DNA of 64,000 nt from Haliea sp964022665 (GTDB lineage Bacteria > Pseudomonadota > Gammaproteobacteria > Pseudomonadales > Halieaceae). Positions 55,282 through 63,642 of the stretch are shown here, piece by piece. Numbering within the stretch: the first letter of the stretch is position 1; every line of letters starts with the position of its first letter. Under the pieces are notes generated by a model. That model was not told where the DNA came from, searched no databases, and saw only the letters and a program-made list of their open reading frames with translations. The DNA lies in the NCBI GenBank assembly GCA_964022665.1, contig CAXIDF010000007.1, positions 92,929 through 156,928 of the forward strand, written 5' to 3'. Both the position numbers and the translations under genes were made by a program.

Positions 55282-56301
55282 TCAGCCTCTGAAGGCCGCG
55301 AGCAGTTCCAGCTGCAGGCAGTATAGGCGCCACTTGAGCGTGTAGCGAAAGGCCAGCGCCATTCTGGCGAAGGTGGCGGCGCGGAGGAAGTCCCGATCTT
55401 CAGCAAACGCCTGCGCCAGATTTTTATAGGCCAAGGTGAGTTTGTCGCGGCAACGACCCTGAACCGCGGTGCTGGTGGCGGAGGCCAGGTTCTTCTGATA
55501 GATGGCGGATTGTGAGAGAAGCTTTCCCACCCGGGTTACGTTGGTGGAAACGTTTGCCTGTTGCGCAACGTTTGGGACATTGTGGCGGGCAACGACAGTC
55601 GGGTTGTAGAGGAACAGCTGCGCGGCATCCAGCGTGCGTAGGTACAAGTCGACTTCACACTCGTAACGGATGCCCTCGTCCATACCGCCAATTCCGAGGT
55701 AGAGCTCACGGTTTATGATGCTGCAGTTGAGGTGCGGAAAACCGGAGCAGCTGAGAAGGAATTCAGCGTCGACAGGTTGCACGACGCCCGGTCGCGGTAG
55801 TTTTTTTGCCAGAGCGTTCAACCACAATGCGCGCTGTACCGGCATGCCATCAGCAGTGTAGGCGGTCTGGTTGCTGTAGTAGGCGTCCACTGCCCCGGCC
55901 GCAATGATCGCGGTGTGGGCTTGCCGCAGATGGTTCACCGCATCCCAGCTGTCATCGTCATCCAGAATACACAGGTATACCCCCCGCGCTCTGTGAGCAC
56001 CGGTGTTGATCGAGTAGCTGGGCCCATGGCCATTGAGCCTCTGGGGCTGATAGAGCCACCGCACTTTCGAGTCTGCCGTTGCTTCCAGCTCTCTATAGCG
56101 CACAAGATTGCCATCATCAGAACCGTCATTAACGACCAGTACCTCAAAGTCCTGGAAGGATTGCTCCAGTACCGAGTTCAGTGCTCTTTCGAACAGCTCC
56201 GGTCGATTGCGTGTCGGTATGATCACGGAAAAGAAGGGGCGTTCGTTACGCTCCTCTGCCGCTGCTGTGGTGCTCCCCTCGCAGGCTTCAGTGACCGACA
56301 T
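55282..56301 (-). CDS. Family 2 glycosyltransferase
   Basis: A 339-residue GT-A transferase with FFSVIIPTRNRPELFERAL and VLVVNDGSDDGN near the N-terminus, and CILDDDDSWD as the metal-binding DXD site (about 112-121). The C-terminal half is helical with a basic, amphipathic end (about 300-339), perhaps for membrane contact. It overlaps the fusion gene upstream by 14 bases and is followed by the asparagine-synthase homologue. Sugar donor is unknown. Confidence 0.9.
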   Translation of the reverse strand: MSVTEACEGSTTAAAEERNERPFFSVIIPTRNRPELFERALNSVLEQSFQDFEVLVVNDGSDDGNLVRYRELEATADSKVRWLYQPQRLNGHGPSYSINTGAHRARGVYLCILDDDDSWDAVNHLRQAHTAIIAAGAVDAYYSNQTAYTADGMPVQRALWLNALAKKLPRPGVVQPVDAEFLLSCSGFPHLNCSIINRELYLGIGGMDEGIRYECEVDLYLRTLDAAQLFLYNPTVVARHNVPNVAQQANVSTNVTRVGKLLSQSAIYQKNLASATSTAVQGRCRDKLTLAYKNLAQAFAEDRDFLRAATFARMALAFRYTLKWRLYCLQLELLAAFRG

Positions 56302-58042
56302 GGTGAACGTTCAATTCCTCTATTATGCAGGTCACTGCTCGCTGGATATCGTCAAAGCATGCGCGATAGACCTTCTCGGATTTATTGTAGGGGTCTGCGA
56401 TCTCGGCGTGCGCTCGCTGCGGCCCGGTCAGGCAGGCGCCCAGCGAGAAAGTCTTACTTGCCACCGAGGGGTCGAGGGCTACCAGCCTGTTTCGGTGATC
56501 TCTTTCCATCACAAATATGATGTCGCTTTCTGTCAGCATTCGTTTGTCGACCAGACGCGATCGAGACTGAGTCAAGTCTGCGCCATTCGCCGCTGCAACC
56601 TGCGCCATACGCGGGTCTGCGGGGCGCTGCTCCTCCGTGTGAAAACCTGCCGAGAGAATGTTCAGGTTGTACGTGGCGGGCAGTCGTGCCGTCATAAGTG
56701 AATGCGCAAGCGCGCTACGATTAATGTTGCCATAGCAAATGAACAGGACTGTTTTGGACTCTCTGAGTCTCTCACGAACCGTCCCATTGCGCCAAAGCAA
56801 TCGCTGGGAGACTGTGAACAGGTTCTCAGCCAGAGTGTCCCGAAGCCGCCGGCCATAGTTTGCCAAAAGGCGTTTGATTTCGATCACGCCCGGAAGTGGG
56901 TCACTCAGGCACTGCGTATCGAAATGGTGCTTCGGCGAAAATACCTTGCTCAAGTCTTTCAACACACTGCCAAACGAGGGGATTTGGGTGATCTTGTCGC
57001 TCTGGCTGCGTAACACCATCTCATGCCACATGACATCGCTGGGCAGGTTTCGACAATACACACCGCGCCGATAGTCCGGATAGGTGCCCAACTCTCCGGT
57101 CAACGAGAGCTCTGCCTGCATCGCCGGAAAGTCGGCTCCGGCCGCGACGGCGAGCGGTAGAGAGCCCCAAAAGCGTCCGTTGATCTCCATCAGGCAGTAC
57201 TCTCTGGTCGCCGGGTTCCACTTGAACTCGACCATTGCGACACCCGTCCAGCGAACTTCCCGGATTAGCCGGGTTGCAGCGTCAAGAAGCGCGGGCTCCA
57301 GTTCTGTGCTCATGCGGAAGCTGCTACCGCCCCCCGTCAATGGCACTTCGTGCAAGCGCAGGTGTTGGAAGGCGTAGAGGATCTCCCCTTGCTTGGCAAT
57401 CAGCTCTACTCCGGCACCCAAGCCGCGGAAGTAGCTCTGGAGAATCACCGAAGAATGTCGCAGACACGCTCCGCACTGCTGGCGGAGTTCATTTTCGTTC
57501 TTCGCGTAGCTGACGTTGCGCTTGGAGTAGCCTTCGTTGCCTGCGGAAACGGAATGGCTCGGTTTGACCACTACTGGAAAGCGCAGTTGTGGCAGTAACG
57601 TTGCTAACTCATCAATGCCTGCAATGTAGAAGCTCTGCGGGACGGAAACGCCAATGCGCTCAGCCAGCGCGAACGTTGCCGCTTTGTCCAGCACGAGTTC
57701 GAGGCTTTCGTCGTCGGCCATCGCTACGCGGGAGTGACTGAACGCGCTGCGATGCTTCGCAAGGGGCACCAGGCTTCTCTCGGTAACTGGAATAACCAAC
57801 TCGTAACTTTCGTGGGCGAGATGCTTAAGAAGCCATTCCAGGAACGCTGTTTCATCAACGAGCGGGTCTGGGTAACGAAAGTTTGCGTTAACCGCGTTTG
57901 AATAAGCGACGAGAGGGACGTCTTTGGGGCTGGCGGTATCAACGACGTAATGCTGCGCGGCCAGCGAGCGGGCGATTGAGAGGGCGCTGACCATGTCTCC
58001 ATCAAGCACGAGAATCCGTTTTATTGTTTGTCCGTGCGTCAA
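56288..58042 (-). CDS. ATP-grasp ligase fused to a low-molecular-weight tyrosine phosphatase
   Basis: A 584-residue fusion. Residues 1-330 are a carboxylate-amine ligase-type ATP-grasp (RILVLDGDMVSALSIARSL at the start, FPVVVKPSHSVSAGNEG, then MVEFKWNPATREYCLMEING with the metal residues). Residues 431-584 are a complete LMW phosphatase: loop C436-R442 (CYGNINRS) and acid D550 in ADPYNKS. TTG 58042 is the only start keeping the KRILVLDGD strand; no Shine-Dalgarno precedes it. It is first in the minus-strand run down to 47871. The phosphatase may act on the kinase at 21332 while the ligase modifies the glycan; this link is inferred. Confidence 0.88.
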   Translation of the reverse strand: MTHGQTIKRILVLDGDMVSALSIARSLAAQHYVVDTASPKDVPLVAYSNAVNANFRYPDPLVDETAFLEWLLKHLAHESYELVIPVTERSLVPLAKHRSAFSHSRVAMADDESLELVLDKAATFALAERIGVSVPQSFYIAGIDELATLLPQLRFPVVVKPSHSVSAGNEGYSKRNVSYAKNENELRQQCGACLRHSSVILQSYFRGLGAGVELIAKQGEILYAFQHLRLHEVPLTGGGSSFRMSTELEPALLDAATRLIREVRWTGVAMVEFKWNPATREYCLMEINGRFWGSLPLAVAAGADFPAMQAELSLTGELGTYPDYRRGVYCRNLPSDVMWHEMVLRSQSDKITQIPSFGSVLKDLSKVFSPKHHFDTQCLSDPLPGVIEIKRLLANYGRRLRDTLAENLFTVSQRLLWRNGTVRERLRESKTVLFICYGNINRSALAHSLMTARLPATYNLNILSAGFHTEEQRPADPRMAQVAAANGADLTQSRSRLVDKRMLTESDIIFVMERDHRNRLVALDPSVASKTFSLGACLTGPQRAHAEIADPYNKSEKVYRACFDDIQRAVTCIIEELNVHHVGH

Positions 58043-58081
58043 AGGAGGTGGGCCATTGTTGGTTTATCGTAGCGTTGCGAT

Positions 58082-58110
58082 GCTATACCAGAATAGCTCA
58101 ACTTGCTCAA
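58082..58110 (-). promoter_or_regulatory. Possible sigma-70 promoter of the accessory operon
   Basis: On the minus strand TTGAGC is followed after 17 bases by an extended -10, TGGTATAGC. Transcription would start near 58075, about 33 bases before TTG 58042. The match is partial (four of six in each box), but spacing and the TG extension are right. Confidence 0.45.
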
Positions 58111-58182
58111 AACTTTTGGAGTGCGCTATTTTTCAGTCTTGTATTACTTGACCGTAGGTGGCGCGTTTCAGAACTACCAAAA

Positions 58183-58206
58183 AAAACGGCCCTTGCGGGC
58201 CGTTTT
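58183..58206 (-). terminator. Rho-independent terminator after the PEP-CTERM gene
   Basis: AAAACGGCCC and GGGCCGTTTT form a perfect 10-bp stem with loop TTGC. On the minus strand it is followed by T8 (58179-58186 read in reverse), 42 bases after the PEP-CTERM stop. It ends the PEP-CTERM transcript before the accessory operon. Confidence 0.9.
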
Positions 58207-58247
58207 CTCAAAGCGGGTTGCTTACGAAGCCGCTTCAGCGTGCTGCA

Positions 58248-59195
58248 TTATGCGGCTTTCTTGGCCACCTGCTTGCGGCGACGACCAGCGAAGCCCAAAG
58301 CGAGCATACCTGCACCAACCAGGCCGAGAACCGAAGGCTCGGGAACGGCCGTAGCCATGTAGCTCATCGCTACGTGGATAGAGCTGGTGCCGGGATCGAA
58401 CTCAGGCGTGTAGACAGTGATAGTGCCGTCTGGGTTGAAAACAACTTCCGAGCTGCCTACCGGGACGCCGTTGTCGGTAGACGTGCCGGCCAGGAGGGTG
58501 AAGCTCAAGTCATAGCGGTAACCGTCGCGCACGAATGAAACTGGCGCGAACGCGTCAGTTGATGCGGTGAAAATGTCATCACACAGCGTTTCCAGCGGGT
58601 TAGGTCCAGTACAGGCCGCTTCGGTACCCGTGTTCAGAGTTTCATTGAAGCTAATTGTGTTGGTTGTGGTCGGGTCTGCGTAGGCCAGGTCTGTACGCGC
58701 GGCATCCGCGTAGATGCGCAGGTTTGCCAACGTATCAACAACCCACAGTGGGTCAGTAAACGCGCCACCCAACGACGTGAGCGTATTGTTGGTTTGCGTG
58801 ATGGTGTCGATAACCCACCAGTCACCTGCGTTCCATTCGCCGTCGACATCAGCGCCCGCAAAACCGGCGGTGTAGCGCAGCGGAGTGCCGTCCAGATCTG
58901 CTGTCGGCGCGGTGCTGTTGTTAAATGACTCAATGGCAATAGAAGACTCTACCGGGTCGTTGGCACCTTCCCAAGAGAAGCTGGTGTTGGTGCCGGCGGG
59001 CGCCAGCGTGTCCGTGTTGGGTACATCGCTCGCGGGCTTGTAAACAAGTGAGCCGCCAGAGAATGTGGGAGTACCAAAACCCGCATGCTGGCTGAAGCCG
59101 AGCTCAGCGAGGGGGGCGGCTACTGCCGAGGTGCTGGCAACGGCAACTGCGAGGAGACTCGCTGCGCCTGCTGTCTTGATCATCGTTTTCATCAT
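58248..59195 (-). CDS. PEP-CTERM sorting-domain protein, substrate of exosortase A
   Basis: A 315-residue exported protein. The signal peptide is residues 1-24 (LLAVAVASTSAVAAP), and the C-terminal sorting tail has VPEPSVLGLVG, a hydrophobic span and the basic end GRRRKQ. The middle is beta-rich, with Thr/Asn/Asp content typical of surface or matrix proteins; no enzyme domain is seen. The sequence fits cutting by XrtA at PEP. ATG 59195 and ATG 59192 are adjacent; GGAG stands 7 bases before the second. A strong terminator follows and a sigma-54 promoter with an upstream element precedes it, so PrsR control is likely. Confidence 0.92.
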   Translation of the reverse strand: MMKTMIKTAGAASLLAVAVASTSAVAAPLAELGFSQHAGFGTPTFSGGSLVYKPASDVPNTDTLAPAGTNTSFSWEGANDPVESSIAIESFNNSTAPTADLDGTPLRYTAGFAGADVDGEWNAGDWWVIDTITQTNNTLTSLGGAFTDPLWVVDTLANLRIYADAARTDLAYADPTTTNTISFNETLNTGTEAACTGPNPLETLCDDIFTASTDAFAPVSFVRDGYRYDLSFTLLAGTSTDNGVPVGSSEVVFNPDGTITVYTPEFDPGTSSIHVAMSYMATAVPEPSVLGLVGAGMLALGFAGRRRKQVAKKAA

Positions 59196-59293
59196 GAATC
59201 TCCTGATTTTTTGTTCCGACAGTGCCCTTGGGATATCGGAGGGTGAGCGCCTGGCCAGTGGTTGTGGCCTGGCCGCCGTCGCAGGAGGTTTAA

Positions 59294-59309
59294 AGCAATG
59301 GTCATGCCA
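59294..59309 (-). promoter_or_regulatory. Sigma-54 (-24/-12) promoter of the PEP-CTERM gene
   Basis: The minus strand reads TGGCATGACCATTGCT, matching the consensus TGGCAYG-N4-TTGCW at every defined position. Transcription would start near 59283, about 90 bases before the ATG. It fits control by the NtrC-type PrsR encoded at 11319-12677. Confidence 0.85.
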
Positions 59310-59383
59310 CTTGCAATAAATACATAAAAAACAATATGTTATGGAATTTCTGGGTGGGCGCATTGGTCCCCATGAGTGCCGGG

Positions 59384-59400
59384 TGTAAAAAATCCTGACA
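59384..59400 (-). promoter_or_regulatory. Putative PrsR upstream activating site of the PEP-CTERM gene
   Basis: The minus strand reads TGTCAGGATTTTTTACA, bounded by TGT/ACA. It lies 74 bases upstream of the -24 element and closely resembles the element at 1897-1913, which is 75 bases upstream of its own sigma-54 promoter. The pairing supports an enhancer site; binding by PrsR is inferred. Confidence 0.6.
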
Positions 59401-59511
59401 ACTGCTTTCCGTTTCCGCGGCTATCTTTTAACATGGCGCAGACCTCAGCAGGACGCACAGGGTCACCACCCTGAAACCCGGCAATGCGGGGCCGTCCCGC
59501 GAGGCTATTGA

Positions 59512-60150
59512 ATGACCCACCCCAAGGCGTTCCGTCCGGAACATTGGCTAAGTACACGTATCGTCAACCAACCTCAGGAACTGCGCCGTATATACCGGCT
59601 GCGCTATAGCGTGTACTGCGAAGAGCGGGCTTTTTTGCCCGCGGAGCGTTATCCGGATGATCTGGAAGTCGACGCGTACGACGCTCGTTCCCGGTGTTTC
59701 GCCGCATTTGATCGGGATGATGAAGTGGCGGGGTCTGTGCGACTGGTCCTCGACGAGGCCGGAGAGGGCTTCCCATACGAGCAGCATTGCACGTTGTTCG
59801 AGAGCGTAGCCTTGCCCCCCCCGCGGGTCTCGGGTGAAGTGTCCCGGCTGGTGCTTAACCAGAATTGCCGCACCCCACCTGGAGGCGGCAACACGGGTAC
59901 GGTTATCCTCACCGTCTATAGGCAAATGTACCAGTACAGCCTGCAACATGGCATAGACTACTGGTATGCCGCCATGGAGCGTCCTTTGCTGCGTATGCTG
60001 CGTCGCATCGGGGTGGAGTTTCAACGAATCGGCCCCGCGGTGGACTATTATGGGCCGGTTGCCCCCTACCTGCTGGAGCTTTCTGCCCTGCAACGTCGTT
60101 TGGCGGAAGTGAACCCGGCGCTGCTGCACTGGCTTGATTCGGAGCTTTGA
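59512..60150 (+). CDS. PEP-CTERM/exosortase system-associated acyltransferase (copy 1)
   Basis: A 212-residue GNAT-fold protein related to LuxI-type autoinducer synthases and of the TIGR03694 exosortase group. Marks are RLRYSVYCEERAF, DDLEVDAYDARS, SGEVSRLVLN and YWYAAMERPLLRML, then DYYGPVAPYL. It probably transfers an acyl group from a carrier or CoA to a small acceptor. GAGG lies 7 bases before ATG 59512. A second, longer copy follows 86 bases later, so the two arose by tandem duplication. Confidence 0.9.
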   Translation: MTHPKAFRPEHWLSTRIVNQPQELRRIYRLRYSVYCEERAFLPAERYPDDLEVDAYDARSRCFAAFDRDDEVAGSVRLVLDEAGEGFPYEQHCTLFESVALPPPRVSGEVSRLVLNQNCRTPPGGGNTGTVILTVYRQMYQYSLQHGIDYWYAAMERPLLRMLRRIGVEFQRIGPAVDYYGPVAPYLLELSALQRRLAEVNPALLHWLDSEL

Positions 60151-60236
60151 CGGCAGGCCTTTCTGGGCCTGATTGCGGATACCTCGGCATTTGGTGCTAT
60201 GCTGCGGTCAGAATCATAAATGAGGGGGAGAGAGCA

Positions 60237-60968
60237 ATGGACCGCAACGCTGCAGCATCGCTCGGTGCCTTGGCGAAATATTTTTCGCTGCACTCCTACG
60301 ACTGCGGAAGTGAAGTTGCGGAGCTCAACGATCTCTACGCGCTGCGCTACCAGATTTATTGCCTCGAATGCCACTTCCTGAATGCCGCCCGCTATCCCGA
60401 TGGGCTGGAAACAGATGCCTACGATGCGCGCTCCGCGCATTTTTCTGCCACCAATGCCGAAGGCGTTGTGGCCGGCACCGCGCGCCTCGTGATGCCGGTG
60501 CAAGACGAGCCGCTGCCCTTTTTTGACCACTGCCCGCCCTTCGATGATTTTGTGCCGCCGCCCGCAGCTGAATCCGGCGAGGTGTCCCGGCTTGCGGTGA
60601 AGCGCGAATATCGGCGCCGTGCGGGTGACAGCTTGTGGGGGATCAATGAGTCACACCTCAAGGGCCCCAGCGCGTCGGATGAATCGCCACATGGAGAAAA
60701 ACGGGTCAATGCGCCATTGCTGGTGCTGGGCCTGTATCGTCAAATCTATCGCTTCAGCTGCGAGAACGGCATTCGCTACTGGTACGCCGCGATGGAGAAG
60801 GGGCTGGCGCGGGTGCTGCGCATTTACGGTTTCGATTTCACCCCCATTGGCCCTGAAAGTGACTACTACGGCCCGGTGACCCCCTACCTCGGCGACCTGC
60901 GCAAGCTGGAGGAGGCACTGGAAGCCTCCAATCCGGCACTGTTGTGGTGGTTCCGCAGCGGTCCCTGA
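60237..60968 (+). CDS. PEP-CTERM/exosortase system-associated acyltransferase (copy 2)
   Basis: A 243-residue paralogue of the previous gene. Shared stretches are ALRYQIYCLECHF, DGLETDAYDARS, SGEVSRLAVK and RYWYAAMEKGLARVL with SDYYGPVTPYL. A polar insertion at about residues 127-160 (GDSLWGINESHLKG) makes it longer. GGGGGAG stands just before ATG 60237; the frame from 60147 starts in the previous gene and is rejected. It is followed after 19 bases by an AMP-ligase-like gene. The substrates may differ between copies; none is known. Confidence 0.9.
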   Translation: MDRNAAASLGALAKYFSLHSYDCGSEVAELNDLYALRYQIYCLECHFLNAARYPDGLETDAYDARSAHFSATNAEGVVAGTARLVMPVQDEPLPFFDHCPPFDDFVPPPAAESGEVSRLAVKREYRRRAGDSLWGINESHLKGPSASDESPHGEKRVNAPLLVLGLYRQIYRFSCENGIRYWYAAMEKGLARVLRIYGFDFTPIGPESDYYGPVTPYLGDLRKLEEALEASNPALLWWFRSGP

Positions 60969-60987
60969 TGCACCTGCCAGAGCGCGG

Positions 60988-62409
60988 ATGTTTTCCATGC
61001 AATTCCTGAAGCGGCTGAAACGCACATTACTATTGGCCATGCTGGAGCGGCAAACGCCGGAAAAGCTCCAGGCGTTGGGGCGCAAGCGCTTGCCCGGGGT
61101 GTTTGCGCGGGCGGCGCGGCGTTCCACGGCTTACAGGACGTTGCTGCAGGAAGCCGGTGTCAGTTCGGGCGATCTTCGCACGGGGGAGGGTGTGCTGGCG
61201 CAGGCCCCTATTCTTACCAAGGCTGACCTGTTCGAGCGCTTTCCGGTGCAACAACTGCTGATCGACAACCTCCCCACGGCGGCGCTCGCAGGTGTACTCA
61301 CCAGCTCCGGTCATGGCGGCAGCAATTTCGCCTTCGGCCTTAGCACCCGCCGGCAGCACCATCTGACCCCGGACGACATTGACCTTGGCCTGCAGCAGGC
61401 ATTTGGCATCGACCAGCGTTCCACGCTTTTGGTGAATTGCCTGCCCATGGGCGTGGTGTTTACCTCCAATGCCGTTTGCGTGGCGAATGTCAGCGTGCGC
61501 GAGGACATGGCACTGGCTATTCTCGCCCAGGCCGGCCCGCTGTTTGACCAGGCCATACTCTGTACCGACCCGTTGTTCTGCAAGCGCCTGCTGGATTATG
61601 CAGCGGAGCAGCGATTTGACTGGTCGCAACTGCGCATGAACGTCATTCTCGGCGAGGAAATGTTCTCCGAGGACTACCGCAGTTATCTGGCGGCCGCCCT
61701 CTGTGTGCCGCTGGATGAGCCCGATGGCACCCTGATAGGCAGTTCCATGGGTGTGGGTGAATTGGGTCTGAACCTGTTTTTCGAGAATTCCGCTACCATT
61801 GCCCTGCGCCGTGCCTGGCACCGTCGCAACCCGGATGCCGTGCTGCCTTCCTATTTCTGCTTCAACCCGTTGCGCAGCTATGTGGAGATTGTTGAGCCCG
61901 GGCCGGATGGGGTTGGCGATCTGGTGATCACCATGCTTGATCGCGAGGCGCCTGTACCCATGATTCGCTATCGCACCGGGGATCGGGCCAAGTGGCTGAC
62001 GGACGCAGACCGTGACCCCTTGAATGCCGGTGAACGGGAGGCACTTGCAGACCTGCCATTCCCCATGCTGGCAATGCTCGGGCGCGCACGCGACCAGGTG
62101 AATCACCACTGGCATGTCGATCATTTCAAGGCTTTGCTCTACAGGCAGCCAGCGTTGGCTGATCAGCTATCGGGGGCCTTTCGTGTATTGCCACACGCCG
62201 ACGGCCTGCGCATTGATGTGCAGCTGGCGCAATCCGCCAGCCGCTCGCCAACAGCGGTGGGCGCGGACCTGGCGGCCTTGATTGCGGAGTCCGCCGCGCG
62301 CCGCGGTGCACCGGCGCCGGAACTGTGCTGCTTCGCCTATGCCGAATTCCCCCATGGCATGGGGTTGGACTACGAACGCAAGTTTCGCTATTTCCCGGGG
62401 CCGGTCTGA
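60988..62409 (+). CDS. Phenylacetate-CoA ligase-like AMP-binding protein
   Basis: A 473-residue ANL-superfamily protein. The adenylate loop is TSSGHGGSNFAFG (about 109-121, a variant of SSGTTG), with later motifs GSSMGVGELGLN, IRYRTGDRAKW and GRARDQVNHHW. The C-terminal lysine region is YERKFRYF. It is likely to activate a carboxylic acid for the tandem acyltransferases just upstream. It begins 19 bases after copy 2 and ends 1 base before the permease gene (TGA then GTG), so the genes look co-transcribed. The substrate is unknown. Confidence 0.82.
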   Translation: MFSMQFLKRLKRTLLLAMLERQTPEKLQALGRKRLPGVFARAARRSTAYRTLLQEAGVSSGDLRTGEGVLAQAPILTKADLFERFPVQQLLIDNLPTAALAGVLTSSGHGGSNFAFGLSTRRQHHLTPDDIDLGLQQAFGIDQRSTLLVNCLPMGVVFTSNAVCVANVSVREDMALAILAQAGPLFDQAILCTDPLFCKRLLDYAAEQRFDWSQLRMNVILGEEMFSEDYRSYLAAALCVPLDEPDGTLIGSSMGVGELGLNLFFENSATIALRRAWHRRNPDAVLPSYFCFNPLRSYVEIVEPGPDGVGDLVITMLDREAPVPMIRYRTGDRAKWLTDADRDPLNAGEREALADLPFPMLAMLGRARDQVNHHWHVDHFKALLYRQPALADQLSGAFRVLPHADGLRIDVQLAQSASRSPTAVGADLAALIAESAARRGAPAPELCCFAYAEFPHGMGLDYERKFRYFPGPV

Positions 62410-63633
62410 GTGTCGGCGCTCCTGATGTCGCTGCTGCTGGCCTTGCGCAACTTGCGCCGCCAGTTCCGCCGCAGCCTCACGGCCTTGCTCTCCATCGGTT
62501 TTGGTGCGGCGGCCTTGCTGGTGGCCACGGGGTTCAACGCCGCCATGTTCGAGGAGTTTCGCGAGGCCACCATTCGCTCGCAGTTCGGCCACCTGCAGGT
62601 CACACGGCCGGGCTTTCAGGAGCGGGGCCGCAGTGACCCCTGGGCCTATCTGCTGCCTGCCGAGGTTGCAGTAGACCCCGCGCTGCTGCCGCCGGCGTCA
62701 ACGGTGTCGCCGCGCCTGTTATTGAACGGTCTGGTCAGTTTTGGTGAGCTCACGCTGCCGTTCATGAGCGAGGGGATAGACCCGGCGCGCGATATGCTGG
62801 ATGACCGCTCCCTGCGTATTGAACAGGGGCGCCGCCTGACGGCAGGCGATCATCGCCATGTGGTGCTGGGGGAGGGCCTGGCGCGGCAGCTGGAGGTGGA
62901 GCCGGGTGAGTCGGTGGTGCTGCTGGTCAACACACCCACGGGGCAGTTGGGGGCGGCTGAAGCCGAGGTAGCGGGTGTGTTCAGTTCCTTCAGCCAGGAG
63001 TTTGATGATGCCGCCCTGCTGTTGCCGCTGTCGCTGGCTCGGGAGCTGGCGCAGGTGGAGGGTGCCCATGCCTGGCTGGTGTTCCTGCAGGACACCAGCG
63101 CGACGGCGTCGGCGCTGGGCCCGGTGCGCAATGCGTTGCCTATCGACGCGTTCGACGTGCAGCCCTGGTACGCACTGGCGGAATTCTATGCGCGCGCCTC
63201 GGCGCTGTTTCAGCAACAGCTGGACCTGGTGAAGGGGATTGTGGTGTTCATCATCCTGCTGGGTATCGGCAACACCATGATGATGAGCGTGCTGGAGCGC
63301 ACGGGAGAAATCGGTACGGTGATGGCGCTCGGGAATACCCGTGCGTCTGTGTTGCGCGGTTTCCTGCTGGAGGGGGCGCTGCTGGGCCTGCTCGGTGCCG
63401 TGCTCGGTGTGTTGGCCGCTCTGGGGATCGGTCAGCTGCTGGCGTTGGCTGCCATCGAGATGCCGCCGCCGCCCACCTTCGCCCGCAGCTACGATGCGGC
63501 GCTCCTGATCACCCCGGCGATGGTGCTGGAGGTATTGCTGATTGCGATAGTCACCACCACACTGGCCTCGTTCTACCCGGCCTGGCGCGCTTCGCGCATG
63601 GAGATCGTGGAGGCCATTCGCCATGCGCGCTAG
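62410..63633 (+). CDS. FtsX/MacB-type ABC transporter permease
   Basis: A 407-residue permease with four membrane spans: one at about 18-40 and three C-terminal (about 275-300, 315-345, 365-390), separated by a large periplasmic domain, as in MacB and LolC/E. Motifs are GIGNTMMMSVLERTGEIG at the coupling helix and ASFYPAWRASRMEIVEAI at the end. GTG 62410 is adjacent to the preceding stop. It pairs with the permease that follows, and an ATPase gene is expected beyond the window. Export of an acylated product or lipoprotein is inference. Confidence 0.9.
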   Translation: MSALLMSLLLALRNLRRQFRRSLTALLSIGFGAAALLVATGFNAAMFEEFREATIRSQFGHLQVTRPGFQERGRSDPWAYLLPAEVAVDPALLPPASTVSPRLLLNGLVSFGELTLPFMSEGIDPARDMLDDRSLRIEQGRRLTAGDHRHVVLGEGLARQLEVEPGESVVLLVNTPTGQLGAAEAEVAGVFSSFSQEFDDAALLLPLSLARELAQVEGAHAWLVFLQDTSATASALGPVRNALPIDAFDVQPWYALAEFYARASALFQQQLDLVKGIVVFIILLGIGNTMMMSVLERTGEIGTVMALGNTRASVLRGFLLEGALLGLLGAVLGVLAALGIGQLLALAAIEMPPPPTFARSYDAALLITPAMVLEVLLIAIVTTTLASFYPAWRASRMEIVEAIRHAR

Positions 63634-63642
63634 GGGGTTCCA

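Larger units (their letters stand above)
59196..59511. other. Regulatory gap between the PEP-CTERM gene and the acyltransferase gene
   Basis: This 316-base divergent gap has no gene. It contains the sigma-54 promoter and upstream element of the PEP-CTERM gene, a direct repeat of CCTGGCC in the PEP-CTERM leader (59255-59280 area), and, before the acyltransferase start, a GC hairpin GCGGG/CCCGC (59486-59500) next to a GAGG ribosome site (59501-59504). No promoter for the acyltransferase gene stands out. Confidence 0.6.

Noticed and set aside
58041..58152. Perfect Shine-Dalgarno AAAGGAGGTG on the plus strand followed by a TTG frame of 31 codons
   Set aside because: The peptide has no recognisable feature, is antisense to a likely promoter, and would need an unseen plus-strand promoter.
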